A stretch of 23,372 nt of DNA from an uncultured bacterium (GTDB lineage: Bacteria > Planctomycetota > Phycisphaerae > Sedimentisphaerales > Anaerobacaceae), in NCBI GenBank assembly GCA_913009865.1, contig CAJVYK010000011.1, positions 1 through 23,372 of the forward strand, written 5' to 3'. The notes beneath the pieces are model-generated. The model was given only the letters and a program-made list of their open reading frames with translations. It was not told where the DNA came from and did not search any database. The translations under genes were made by a program, and so were the position numbers. Below are positions 1-7,581 of the stretch, piece after piece. The first letter of the stretch is position 1. Each line of letters begins with the position of its first letter.

Positions 1-2
1 AA

Positions 3-170
3 GATTATTATGAAAGGATGCTAAAAGATGGAATAATTGCCAGCAATGCCCGCCACGCAGTAGCCCGAAAGCTGCTGTGTGTAATGTGGGGTATGTGGAA
101 AACAAACAGCCCGTTCGATGAAAAAGTAGTCTGTAATGAATTGAACAGACCAGCAGTATCGGTTATTTAA
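3..170 (+). CDS. IS110-family transposase, C-terminal fragment (starts outside window)
   Basis: The frame is open from the window edge to TAA at 168-170 and gives 55 residues. It resembles the end of the transposase_20 domain (IS116/IS110/IS902 type): a D-Y-Y-E-R-M-L start, then an A-R-H-A-V-A-R-K-L-L helix and V-M-W-G-M-W. IS110-family enzymes are RuvC-like/serine-type recombinases that insert circular intermediates with the help of an element-encoded guide RNA. Only the tail is visible, so intactness cannot be judged. The long structured non-coding stretch directly 3' of the stop fits the IS1111-like branch, in which the RNA-coding region follows the transposase gene. The identification is by remembered family pattern, not by a search. 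Confidence 0.7.
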   Translation, partial: DYYERMLKDGIIASNARHAVARKLLCVMWGMWKTNSPFDEKVVCNELNRPAVSVI

Positions 171-360
171 GGGTAATACTTATGCTATCGAGGTTTTTAT
201 CCGGCTGCGAGTTCCGTTTTAGCCACTGGACTCCCATATGGGAAGTCCCCATTTCGTGAATGAACCGCAGCCGTTTTTGCTATGCCTCCATAATCTGCAT
301 GGACTGCCAGGCTGGCAAGTCCCCTATAGGTGGTTGGCAGCGTCTATATGATTGCCCATA
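171..360 (+). ncRNA. Putative IS110/IS1111 guide (seek/bridge) RNA region
   Basis: No ORF is present, but folding potential is strong. GGCTGCG-A-GTTC (203-214) pairs with GAACCGCAGCC (262-272), an 11-bp stem with one bulged A. Inside it GGACT (228-232) pairs with AGTCC (244-248) around CCC/GGG. A second hairpin at 301-322 uses the same outer stem, GGACT/AGTCC, around GCCA/TGGC. Two similar hairpins in an RNA next to an IS110-type gene recall the two-loop layout of bridge or seek RNAs. The function is inferred. No promoter or element end was located, and the hairpins could instead be dispersed repeats, since a related one occurs near 18710-18737. Confidence 0.4.
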
Positions 361-566
361 AAATAGTTCAGGTTATTGATAACCACTAAGATTGCCTTAA
401 GAAAAGCTGAACTGAAAAAAAGCTGTTCAGTTAAGTAATTGTGATCGACTATGCCATTGCGACTGACTGCATGGTAAGAAGGATGTCCTCAAAGCAAAAA
501 AAATGAGGAAAAAGAAATTTTATAACTTGACTCTGAGCTCTTCATAGGTGGTAAAAAAAATTTGTG
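361..566. other. Non-coding spacer between IS remnant and rpsU
   Basis: No convincing ORF is seen. Small dyads are present: GGTTAT-TG-ATAACC near 372-385, CTGAAC/GTTCAG near 407-430 and CCTCA/TGAGG near 487-508. One of these could belong to the right end of the insertion sequence or to an rpsU terminator, but none is followed by a clear T-tract. I could not place the element boundary. Confidence 0.3.
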
Positions 567-749
567 TCAGCAATTGTAGCTTGCGACTCGCTGGGCTTTG
601 CGCATACGCCGGCGATTCTTTTCTGAGGGTTTTTCATAATAGGCATTGCGCTTCATATCTCTGATTAGTCCCTCTTTTTCGCACAGCTTCTTAAAACGTC
701 TCATCATTTGCTGAACTGATTCGCCTGCACGCGATCTGACTCTTAGCAT
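567..749 (-). CDS. rpsU: 30S ribosomal protein bS21
   Basis: The 60-residue basic protein matches bS21 along its length: an MLRVRSRAGESVQQMMRRF start, then RFKKLCEKEGLIRDMKR and YYEKPSEKNRRRMRKAQR. This is the usual size of the family. bS21 sits on the 30S platform near the anti-Shine-Dalgarno region and helps translation initiation. The ATG is preceded by GAAAGGG about 5 nt upstream. A promoter is visible at 835-863, so the gene probably has its own roughly 80-nt leader. It is monocistronic here, with an IS110 remnant downstream and the phosphofructokinase gene upstream on the same strand. Confidence 0.93.
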   Translation of the reverse strand: MLRVRSRAGESVQQMMRRFKKLCEKEGLIRDMKRNAYYEKPSEKNRRRMRKAQRVASYNC

Positions 750-834
750 AAAAACCCTTTCAATACCTCTAAAACTACAAGCAATGAGAAAACAACATTA
801 TATTTTTAATTCGTCAAAAATCTTAGAACCCATC

Positions 835-863
835 AATATAACGCAGATTTTATATTTTTTCAA
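835..863 (-). promoter_or_regulatory. Predicted sigma-70-type promoter of rpsU
   Basis: On the minus strand TTGAAA (858-863) is followed by exactly 17 nt and then TATATT (835-840). Transcription would start near 828, leaving a leader of about 80 nt before the rpsU ATG at 749. A second TATAAT lies in the leader without a well-spaced -35. Confidence 0.5.
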
Positions 864-985
864 GTCAAAAAACTTTGCGGGCTGTTTTTAGTGCAAAAAA
901 CAAGCTCGTTTAGCTAAAAAATGCTCTATTAGTTAAAAGAACTCGCAAATTTGCCGAATATTCGGGTACGACCTAAGAACCGCCG

Positions 986-2197
986 TTATATTCTCGGATA
1001 ATTGCCCAGATAGCTGGTCCTGGGCAAGCCACCTGTTAAAGGCATTGCGTATTCGATAAAGGCATCGGTTACGCCATTACCTTCAGCGTTAATAAATTCT
1101 GCGGGCATAGATTTTGTCTTTTCAGCTACATTGCCAAGCTCTGTGCGAAATAATTCAACTGCGTAATCTTTTCCGTTGCCCGTTCGTTTTATTGCCACCG
1201 ACCCGCTGACCTCGTCCATAGCGAACTTGACCGCCGCTTGTCCGCACGCTCGCGCTTCTCGTGCATCAACGCAGGACTGCAGGCCGGCAAAGCTTCTCTG
1301 CAGATAGCCGAACGTATCCGCCCGAACACGTTTTGCGTCTAAGTTGCTCTTGACCTGCCCAGCCAAAAAGTCAGCCAGAGCGCCTGTGCCGGACAGTTGA
1401 ACGTTACCGTGCGAATCGGTTTCCTTCACCTCAGCCAGCTTCTCAGCCCAGGTAACACCATCGGTGTCGCAGATTCCCTCGCTGACTGCAACGACACATC
1501 GGCCGAGTTTTTTATAAACGCCCTCGACATCGCCGAGGAATTTATCCATCGAAACGGGTCTTTCGGGAATATACACCAGATGTGGGCCGTCGTCATCTCT
1601 TTGTCTGCCCAGAGCAGACGCAGCGGTCAGGAAGCCGGCGTGTCTGCCCATTACACAATCGATTTTTATACCCGGCATAGCTCTGTTATCCAAATCATCG
1701 CCCATCAGAGCACAGGCCACAAACTTTGCAGCGGTTCCAAAGCCCGGACAATGGTCGGTAACCAGCAAATCGTTATCTACTGTTTTTGGAATATGGAACG
1801 CCCGCAGCTCATAGTCGGCTGCAGCGGCCATTGTGTTAATGATATAAGCGGTATTTGCTGAGTCGTTACCGCCGATGTAGAAAAAGTATCTGATATTGCG
1901 TTTCTTGAAAACTTCAAGGATTCTGGCACAATATTCTTCGTCCGGCTTATCTCTGCTGGTTCCGATAGCCGAGGAAGGCGAAGCGGCTACCAACTCCAGC
2001 GTATCAGCCGAGAGCTTTTTCAAGTCGATGAAATCATCTTTGACCATCCCGGCCACAGCGTGGACCGCACCGTAGAGGTTTTGTATTTCCGGATGTTTGT
2101 TAGCTTCTTCGATAACGCCGACCAGAGAGGCGTTTATCACGCCGGTCGGCCCGCCTGATTGCCCGACTACTGCGTTTGCTTTTGGTGCACTTGACAT
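986..2197 (-). CDS. pfp: Pyrophosphate-dependent 6-phosphofructokinase
   Basis: Phosphorylates fructose 6-phosphate to fructose 1,6-bisphosphate in glycolysis, or the reverse, in the cytoplasm. The 403 residues carry the PFK hallmarks: GQSGGPTGVINAS (12-24), GGNDS (109-113), PKTVDND (137-143), MGRHAGF (183-189) and PERP (211-214). Asp112 replaces the glycine of ATP enzymes (E. coli Gly104) and Lys138 replaces Gly124. Both are the accepted signature of PPi use. The first position of the GGDD motif is Asn here, a variant worth noting. The ATG is preceded by GGAG about 10 nt upstream. No partner gene is adjacent. The PPi assignment follows from signature residues and has not been tested. Confidence 0.9.
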   Translation of the reverse strand: MSSAPKANAVVGQSGGPTGVINASLVGVIEEANKHPEIQNLYGAVHAVAGMVKDDFIDLKKLSADTLELVAASPSSAIGTSRDKPDEEYCARILEVFKKRNIRYFFYIGGNDSANTAYIINTMAAAADYELRAFHIPKTVDNDLLVTDHCPGFGTAAKFVACALMGDDLDNRAMPGIKIDCVMGRHAGFLTAASALGRQRDDDGPHLVYIPERPVSMDKFLGDVEGVYKKLGRCVVAVSEGICDTDGVTWAEKLAEVKETDSHGNVQLSGTGALADFLAGQVKSNLDAKRVRADTFGYLQRSFAGLQSCVDAREARACGQAAVKFAMDEVSGSVAIKRTGNGKDYAVELFRTELGNVAEKTKSMPAEFINAEGNGVTDAFIEYAMPLTGGLPRTSYLGNYPRI

Positions 2198-2299
2198 TTA
2201 TGTACATTCTCCATAAAAATTTCTGCCGTTAGGCATGCTGTGCATTCCGTTATCATCACGGAGAACGAGATTATACACAGCCAATTCAAAAACACAAGG

Positions 2300-2450
2300 A
2301 TAACCGGAAATTGGCTTTGTTTGGGTTTGTTTTTGCGGAGCACCCGGCGCGGTCCTTTTTCGTAATCTTTTTTTCCACAGAGATTTGCGTTCATTTGGGC
2401 TCTTTCGAAATTGGCTTTGTTTTGCATAAAATAGTCTGCCGGCGTGCCGG
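2300..2450 (-). repeat. Dispersed planctomycete-type repeat (MQNKANF reading)
   Basis: The upstream spacer of the phosphofructokinase gene contains a 16-bp direct repeat, GAAATTGGCTTTGTTT, at 2307-2322 and 2407-2422, exactly 100 bp apart. On the minus strand the second copy reads as MQNKANFERAQMNANL and the first as KNKPKQSQFP. I associate such translated strings with intergenic repeats of MSBL9/Sedimentisphaerales genomes. The 125-residue ORF that includes them (2167-2544) overlaps the start of the downstream gene and is not treated as a gene. Confidence 0.5.
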
Positions 2451-2544
2451 TATTCATAGTCGATTTCTCCATCGGCTCAGTCCTGGGGCTGTCAGATTCT
2501 TGGGCGTTGGGCCGGTTAACAAGGATTTGGGTTTCGCTGGCCAT

Positions 2545-2870
2545 CAGGAGAGCCTCATGATTTGCTATACCCGCTTTCAGGGGGTTTGCTATAATCTACG
2601 AACAATGAACCATCCATAGTCAGATACATTATACCATAAAACAGATTAGATTTCGAGTGAAATCCTGAAAAATCTCCGAGACTCCCCACTAATTGCTGGT
2701 TCGTATCTCGCATAGGGTTCTCCAGACAGATGTGTCAATCATTAGGCTGTCTCCTCTGACTCTGCAACCTCACGGCCGACACAGAAAATGCTCCTGACCC
2801 CTTGTTCCTGACCCCTTGTTCCTCCCCTTTTCCTCTCCCTTTTCCTCTCAGATCCACGAGCAGCAACCGG
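2545..2870. repeat. Gene-free spacer with short tandem repeats
   Basis: No supported gene is present. CCTGACCCCTTGTT occurs twice head to tail (2793-2806, 2807-2820), followed by a C/T-rich tract with repeated CCTTTTCCTCT up to 2848. The 63-residue minus-strand ORF across it (2735-2926) is a translation of the repeats and has no protein-like features. Confidence 0.5.
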
Positions 2871-3149
2871 CTAGCCTTCGTTTGCTTCTGATTCAAGATT
2901 AGCCGTATGTTTCCTCTGCCTTTCAATTATTAAGTAGAAGTTTCTTCGCTCAAAATAAATAAGGGCTAGCAACGCAAAGGTAATACTAAGAACCGCAAGA
3001 TGAGTCCGTTCACGAAACACAAAGAAGTAAATTACTCCGAAAATAATGGCGAACAGAATCAAAAGTAATGGCCAGTACTTACCTTTAGCTTTCCTGCCAA
3101 CGTACAATACCCACCTCTCTCCCCAATTCTTTTGTGCGATAGTACTCAT
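2871..3149 (-). CDS. Small hypothetical membrane protein, two TM segments
   Basis: The 92-residue product is not recognised. After a charged N-terminus (NWGERWVLYVGRKAKGKYW) it has two hydrophobic segments separated by a short charged turn (RERTH): WPLLLILFAIIFGVIYFFVF at about 26-45 and LAVLSITFALLALIYF at about 51-66. A basic/acidic tail follows. This suggests an inner-membrane hairpin with both ends on the same side, probably cytoplasmic. AAAGG lies about 10 nt before the ATG. The 3' end runs close to the tandem repeats. It lies downstream of another small membrane ORF pair on the same strand, so the two could share a transcript. Confidence 0.55.
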   Translation of the reverse strand: MSTIAQKNWGERWVLYVGRKAKGKYWPLLLILFAIIFGVIYFFVFRERTHLAVLSITFALLALIYFERRNFYLIIERQRKHTANLESEANEG

Positions 3150-3231
3150 ACTCCATCATCCTTTCTTTGAGTTTGGTTCCGAATGTTTTTCGCTACATGA
3201 GATATCTACGTGGCAGCACCTATCAGGTTTC

Positions 3232-3357
3232 TTAGGGACATTTGTAAATCCCATCATTGAGTCTTTCCGCATAATCCCTGAAAGCATCTTCGCCCGGAGG
3301 ACGTGTAAAATACTCATATGCTTCCACTACAATCAATGCTGTACCTATTCCTATCAT
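3232..3357 (-). CDS. Short ORF overlapping 3357-3590; probable shifted C-terminal part of the same gene
   Basis: The ATG overlaps the TAA of the upstream ORF (TAATG) and opens 41 residues: MIGIGTALIVVEAYEYF, then TRPPGEDAFRDYAERLNDG and a stop. In this frame the sequence just before the ATG is also protein-like (VAGLPVTGGI) and would extend the hydrophobic helix. The piece therefore reads as the continuation of the preceding ORF after a -1 shift near 3375-3390. It may alternatively be a translationally coupled small protein. No homologue is recognised. Confidence 0.35.
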   Translation of the reverse strand: MIGIGTALIVVEAYEYFTRPPGEDAFRDYAERLNDGIYKCP

Positions 3358-3590
3358 TATGCCTCCAGTAACAGGCAAACCAGCAACAAACCACCAATTG
3401 GGGCAACTACGAAGCCTCCTATGTCTGCTCTCTGCCGGTTCATACAGAACATAAGCAGCTTGCTAAATACATTTAGATCATTTAGCAAATCACCTGATTG
3501 TATAAAGAAAACTCTTTCATTTTCGCACATTGACAACAGGTCTGATTTTGTAATCCGAATCTTGGAAACTTTCACTGTCCGCTGTTCCAT
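3357..3590 (-). CDS. Hypothetical protein, 77 residues, possibly truncated by frameshift
   Basis: Starts at an ATG with an excellent AGGAGG 6 nt upstream, so translation initiation looks real. Residues 1-55 look like a soluble helical segment (RITKSDLLSMCENERVFFIQ, then LLNDLNVFSKLLMF). I associate an ERVFFIQ...LLNDLN pattern with longer hypothetical proteins of about 200 residues. The last 20 residues turn hydrophobic and stop abruptly. The next ORF begins inside the stop codon in another frame and supplies what looks like the rest of a membrane helix. Function unknown. Confidence 0.5.
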   Translation of the reverse strand: MEQRTVKVSKIRITKSDLLSMCENERVFFIQSGDLLNDLNVFSKLLMFCMNRQRADIGGFVVAPIGGLLLVCLLLEA

Positions 3591-3675
3591 TTTGTCCCTC
3601 CTTTCGCTTTTTGAAGGCCACTTGGAACAATATGATTATGAAATTAATCCGACTGCAAATCAAGGAAAAAGAGCA

Positions 3676-3776
3676 TGTAGGGTGCGATACTCGCGCTTCG
3701 TAGCGACCTGCCCTTCATAGTAGCTTTACTACAAAGTATGGAAGCCAACTTCGCAAAGTAGCATTTCGCACCATTC
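3676..3776. repeat. Imperfect inverted repeat 3' of addA
   Basis: GGGTGCGATA near 3680 and TTTCGCACC near 3763-3771 face each other. Between them a hairpin forms from CTTC-ATA-GTAG-CTTTA-CTAC-AAAG-TATGGAAG. It sits immediately after the addA stop, so it could act as a terminator or be a REP-like dispersed element. There is no T-tract. Confidence 0.35.
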
Positions 3777-3780
3777 GTAC

Positions 3781-6700
3781 TCATTTGATCTCAAACTCGG
3801 TGGCCGGGGTTAAGAAATACAGCCATTTACCGAGCAGCTTGGCCTTCAGGATTGCCGTAGCCGCCCTGCTGTAAAGCTCTAACTGCTCATGATAAAGTTC
3901 AGCCCGCCGGCAAACTTCTTCAGCGGTTATACTGTCGGTTTTGAAATCTATTACCATCAAGCCCTTCGGCGTCCGAACCAGCATATCAATTATGCCCTGA
4001 ACAACGACGGCTTCGTCGTCCGTGACCTGTGACTCGTGACTCGTGACTCGAGCAACGAGCGAAGCCGGCACTGCAAAGGTGAACGGCCACTCACGCCATA
4101 CAGTATTGTTCGCATTAAGCACCGTTTGACCCAGTTCACTTTCAAAAAATGTGATTATCGAGTTGATGTCGATACGCTCGGCCACCGCCTCAGTTATAGC
4201 GCCATCAATTAAAAGCATGTCTTTGGTTTTTTCAATTGCTTCACAGGTTACAGGCCCGGCCAAATCGAGCCGGGCGATTACAAGATGTGTAGCAGTCCCG
4301 ATTAGCCGGCCGTCAACAGCACCGGCCAGGTCAACAGGCAAAACCACTTTCGGCTTTCGAGCCAGTGCTGTGGAATAATCGATTCTTAAGTATTCATCGT
4401 TACGGTGCGTCAGTTGTGTTACCGACTGCTTAGCGGGCAATAGTGCCACATCGCCAAACTGATACCGCCAGTTTAATGACTTCTTTACTTGCAACAGCAG
4501 CTTTGGCTCTGCTCGTTTCGGCTGTGAACCCGCTACGGTCGGCCTGGAGCGGCGAAGTTTATTGTCTTTCAGTTTAACAACATATTCGGAGAGCTGTTTC
4601 AGTTCGACCTGGCTATAAAATTTTATACTAAATAAATCGTCATTCACACACTTTTCCGCCAATCCGGTTTCAAAAGCGTTGTGCAAACTCTCCCTGTCGG
4701 AAAGTCCGTAGAGAACCCATTCCAGCGGACTTTGGCAGGAACGAAGCTGCCAGTCGGGAATTGGTTCGTTGCCGAAGAAAAAACCATTTGAGATAATAGA
4801 GCGGCAATGGTTTCTCTTTGCCGAAGCGGTCAAAATGAGCCGGTCCCTGGCTCGCGTTGTTGCAACATAAAGGATTCGCATCTCCTCAGCCAGACTTATC
4901 GAAAGTTTGCGCTCTGCGATAACCTGGTGAGCGAGTGAACTGAGCCGGCTGTTCGCCTGGTGGTCGATAATTTGCAATCCTAACGTATCGACAGCATCGA
5001 CAAGAAAATCTCCCTGAGAATCTTTTTTATTGAATTGACTGCTTAATTCGGCCAGGAAGACGACCGGAAATTCAAGTCCTTTACTTTTATGGACGCTTAT
5101 AATGCGGACGGCGTTTTCCACCGCAGCTTCCGGCGCCGCCTCCGCCCAATCCTGTCCTGCTTCCTGCAGCTTTTCGATAAATTCAACGAATCGTGAAAGC
5201 TGCGCCATACCGCCACTGCCGGCAAAGCCCTCGAACTGAACGGCTCTGTCGTGGAGTTTAAGCAGATTAGCTCTGCGTCCCCTGCCGTTTGGCAGGGCGG
5301 AGACAGAAGACAGAAAGCCGGTTTCGCGATAGATTTGCCAGATTAAATCGGCTATATTGCCGCGTCGCGCAAGCGTTCGCCATTGCTCAATCACAGCGAG
5401 TATCTCTTTGAGTCTGTCAGCCAGTTTTGCATCCGGCCCATTGGCACAGTATTGGAGCAGGCAATCGTAGAATCGTGAATCGTGAATCGTGAATCGTGGC
5501 TCGAGCGACGAGCGACGGGCGACGGGCGACGGGAGCTTACCGTGGATTTTTATCTTTGCTAATTCAGTATCACTAACCTTAAAAAGCGGACTTCGCAATA
5601 CTCCGGCCAACTCAATGTCGCGCTGCGGGTTGTCCAGGACTTTCAGCAGGCAGACAATATCGGTAATTTCAGTCGTCTCAAAGTAGCCGGCTGCCGCCTC
5701 ACAGCTAACAGGCACCCCAGCCGACTGAAGCACTTCGACATAATCGTTTGCTCTCTTAGCGGGCGAACGCATCAGTATCACGATATCACGGTATTCAACA
5801 TCTCTGAAGCAGTCCCGCTGCTTGTCCAATATTTGAAACTCGCACTTGCCCGTCTCTGCTCCGACCATTTGCCTGATACGCCGGGCAATCATTGCCGCCT
5901 GACGCTGACGGCTGCCAATAACATTTAGTTGTTCGCTGCTCGTTGTCTGGTATTGGTCTTCGTCAAGTATATGTAACTCGACCTTATGGCTCGTTTCTGA
6001 ATTCTCAATTCCAAATTCTAAATTCTTTTGCGCCGGCTTCAACTTAGCCGACTCATCGTAATCAATACCTGTGAAAGAGGCGGTCATTATGCGTGTAAAT
6101 ACCTTGTTGACAAAATCGAGGATACCTTTGGCCGAGCGGAAATTGGCATTGAGGTCAACTCGAAGACCATTTGGTGCGTTTTTCGGGTCAACCGAGGCCG
6201 CCTTGATCTCTTTTATGAAAATTTTCGGCTCAGCTCCTCGAAAGGCATAAATACTTTGTTTGACATCACCGACGACGAAGACATTTCCGCCGGGACTGAG
6301 CGCATCCAGTATCGCCTGCTGGACGGGGTTAATATCCTGGTATTCATCAACGAATATGTATTTATACTTACGGCGTAGCGCCCGGGCCGTCTCGGATGGT
6401 GACAGCGTATCATCTGAAGAGCCCTGCTCAGTTAAAAGTTTTAACGCATAGTGTTCGAGGTCGGCAAAGTCCAGGCAGTTAATCGTTCGCTTGGCCCGGC
6501 TGTAAAGCCGGTCAAATTTTTTAACAAGTTCAATAACTACTTTCGTCTGCAATCCGACAGAACTGCTGACCTTATCGAGATAGTCGGGATTCAGTACCGC
6601 CAGATTAGAAAGCTGCCCGAAGGCATCGACCGCCTTTCTAACTGTTTTTCTTATAAGCTCGGCAATTGGTTCCGGCAATTCTTTGGGTTTATTAACTCTT

Positions 6701-7581
6701 GGCTTATCAAAATTTCTTATTTTTTCAGCGCAACTGTCCCAATTGCCGGCTTCCAAAAATTCAATACATTGCACAACGGGCTTTATAAAAGTATCCTCGC
6801 ACTTTTCAGCCCAATCGCCATCGGGACATCCGTTTCTGTAGAGCTTCTGGGCGTGGCGAAGCTGATTAAGAATGTGGTTCAGTTTCTCGGCCACAATCCT
6901 TTTTTGTTCCTCACCAGGTTCAGAAGTGAAAGGATTAGCCGCTTCAGCAAGCAGAGTCGCCCTCTCGTACCAGTTTCGTCGAGAAGTTATACTGTCTAAA
7001 AAATTGCTTACTTCTATTATCTTTGCAAGAAAACCATTATTTGTGCGAAGGTCTCGTCGGCCAAGAAGCATCGCCAGGGGCTGTGCCAGGTTACTCTGCT
7101 GCCAGGCCCAGTCGATGGTCTTTTCGAGAATCTCTGCTTTGAGCAGCTTCGCTTCGTCGCTGTCGATTACGCTCAAAGTTGGGTCGAGACCGAGTTTGTA
7201 AAAATGCTCGGTGATGAGCCGTTTGCAAAACGAATGTATCGTACTGATATCAGCGCCGCCCAGCAGTATAATTTGGCTGTGAAGGTGGCTGCGAAGGCGG
7301 GTCTCGTCGCTTTCGGCAAATGCAGATGTTAATTGCTTGGCTATTCGCGAGCGCATTTGCTCAGCGGCCGCTTCGGTAAAGGTCAATACGAGCAGCTCGA
7401 AGACATCCGGGCAGGCGGTTTTGTCGGCCACAATATCGACGCATCGGCCCGACAGTACCGCTGTTTTCCCTGTCCCCGCCGAGGCGGTTACGAGGACATC
7501 GTTGCCGCGTGCCGTAATCGCCCGCCGTTGCTGCTCAGTCCATTTAATCTTTTTTTCAGCCATCAGCCGTCCCTGTATCAT
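3781..7581 (-). CDS. addA: AddA subunit of AddAB helicase-nuclease
   Basis: AddAB resects double-strand breaks for RecA loading. This 1266-residue protein has the UvrD-type motor: Q-motif W-T-E-Q-Q with ASAGTGKT (33-40), VDEYQD near residue 410, GDVKQSIYAFRG, VHKSKGLEFPVVFLAEL and RILYVATTRARDRL. The C-terminal RecB-type nuclease has GIIDML...VIDFKTD and YHEQLELY. The start is ambiguous. ATG 7581 or ATG 7563 (MAEKKIKW, preceded by AGGGACGG) are both possible, and 7563 fits the family better. The gene overlaps the addB 3' end, indicating coupling. Two segments look inserted in frame and are made of heptanucleotide arrays (4022-4063, 14 residues before the nuclease motif; 5468-5530, 21 residues in the helicase). 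A third array lies at 5998-6025. Confidence 0.93.
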   Translation of the reverse strand: MIQGRLMAEKKIKWTEQQRRAITARGNDVLVTASAGTGKTAVLSGRCVDIVADKTACPDVFELLVLTFTEAAAEQMRSRIAKQLTSAFAESDETRLRSHLHSQIILLGGADISTIHSFCKRLITEHFYKLGLDPTLSVIDSDEAKLLKAEILEKTIDWAWQQSNLAQPLAMLLGRRDLRTNNGFLAKIIEVSNFLDSITSRRNWYERATLLAEAANPFTSEPGEEQKRIVAEKLNHILNQLRHAQKLYRNGCPDGDWAEKCEDTFIKPVVQCIEFLEAGNWDSCAEKIRNFDKPRVNKPKELPEPIAELIRKTVRKAVDAFGQLSNLAVLNPDYLDKVSSSVGLQTKVVIELVKKFDRLYSRAKRTINCLDFADLEHYALKLLTEQGSSDDTLSPSETARALRRKYKYIFVDEYQDINPVQQAILDALSPGGNVFVVGDVKQSIYAFRGAEPKIFIKEIKAASVDPKNAPNGLRVDLNANFRSAKGILDFVNKVFTRIMTASFTGIDYDESAKLKPAQKNLEFGIENSETSHKVELHILDEDQYQTTSSEQLNVIGSRQRQAAMIARRIRQMVGAETGKCEFQILDKQRDCFRDVEYRDIVILMRSPAKRANDYVEVLQSAGVPVSCEAAAGYFETTEITDIVCLLKVLDNPQRDIELAGVLRSPLFKVSDTELAKIKIHGKLPSPVARRSSLEPRFTIHDSRFYDCLLQYCANGPDAKLADRLKEILAVIEQWRTLARRGNIADLIWQIYRETGFLSSVSALPNGRGRRANLLKLHDRAVQFEGFAGSGGMAQLSRFVEFIEKLQEAGQDWAEAAPEAAVENAVRIISVHKSKGLEFPVVFLAELSSQFNKKDSQGDFLVDAVDTLGLQIIDHQANSRLSSLAHQVIAERKLSISLAEEMRILYVATTRARDRLILTASAKRNHCRSIISNGFFFGNEPIPDWQLRSCQSPLEWVLYGLSDRESLHNAFETGLAEKCVNDDLFSIKFYSQVELKQLSEYVVKLKDNKLRRSRPTVAGSQPKRAEPKLLLQVKKSLNWRYQFGDVALLPAKQSVTQLTHRNDEYLRIDYSTALARKPKVVLPVDLAGAVDGRLIGTATHLVIARLDLAGPVTCEAIEKTKDMLLIDGAITEAVAERIDINSIITFFESELGQTVLNANNTVWREWPFTFAVPASLVARVTSHESQVTDDEAVVVQGIIDMLVRTPKGLMVIDFKTDSITAEEVCRRAELYHEQLELYSRAATAILKAKLLGKWLYFLTPATEFEIK
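4022..4063. repeat. In-frame heptanucleotide array in addA (6 units)
   Basis: Plus strand units: GTGACCT, three GTGACTC, GAGCAAC, GAGCGAA. The total is 42 nt (14 codons), reading RVTSHESQVT-like on the coding strand, just upstream of the conserved GIID nuclease motif. The order (GTGA-type units, then GAGC-type units) is the same as in the array at 5468-5530. Confidence 0.85.
5468..5530. repeat. In-frame heptanucleotide array in addA (9 units)
   Basis: Plus strand units: TAGAATC, three GTGAATC, GTGGCTC, two GAGCGAC, two GGGCGAC, then GGG. The total is 63 nt (21 codons). The coding strand reads ARRSSLEPRFTIHDSRF-like sequence that looks foreign to a helicase. Confidence 0.88.
5998..6025. repeat. 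Heptanucleotide array in addA (4 units)
   Basis: Plus strand TGAATTC, TCAATTC, CAAATTC, TAAATTC: four units with a constant AATTC/AATTC-like 3' half. The coding strand reads NLEFGIENSE. Confidence 0.7.

Noticed and set aside
1397..1861. Plus-strand ORF of 154 residues inside the phosphofructokinase gene
   Set aside because: Antisense shadow of strongly conserved coding sequence.
2167..2544. A 125-residue minus-strand ORF containing MQNKANF
   Set aside because: It overlaps the start of the phosphofructokinase gene in another frame and consists of dispersed repeat. No credible start signal.
3046..3720. A 224-residue plus-strand ORF
   Set aside because: It runs antisense to two ORFs with good minus-strand start signals, and its composition is not protein-like.
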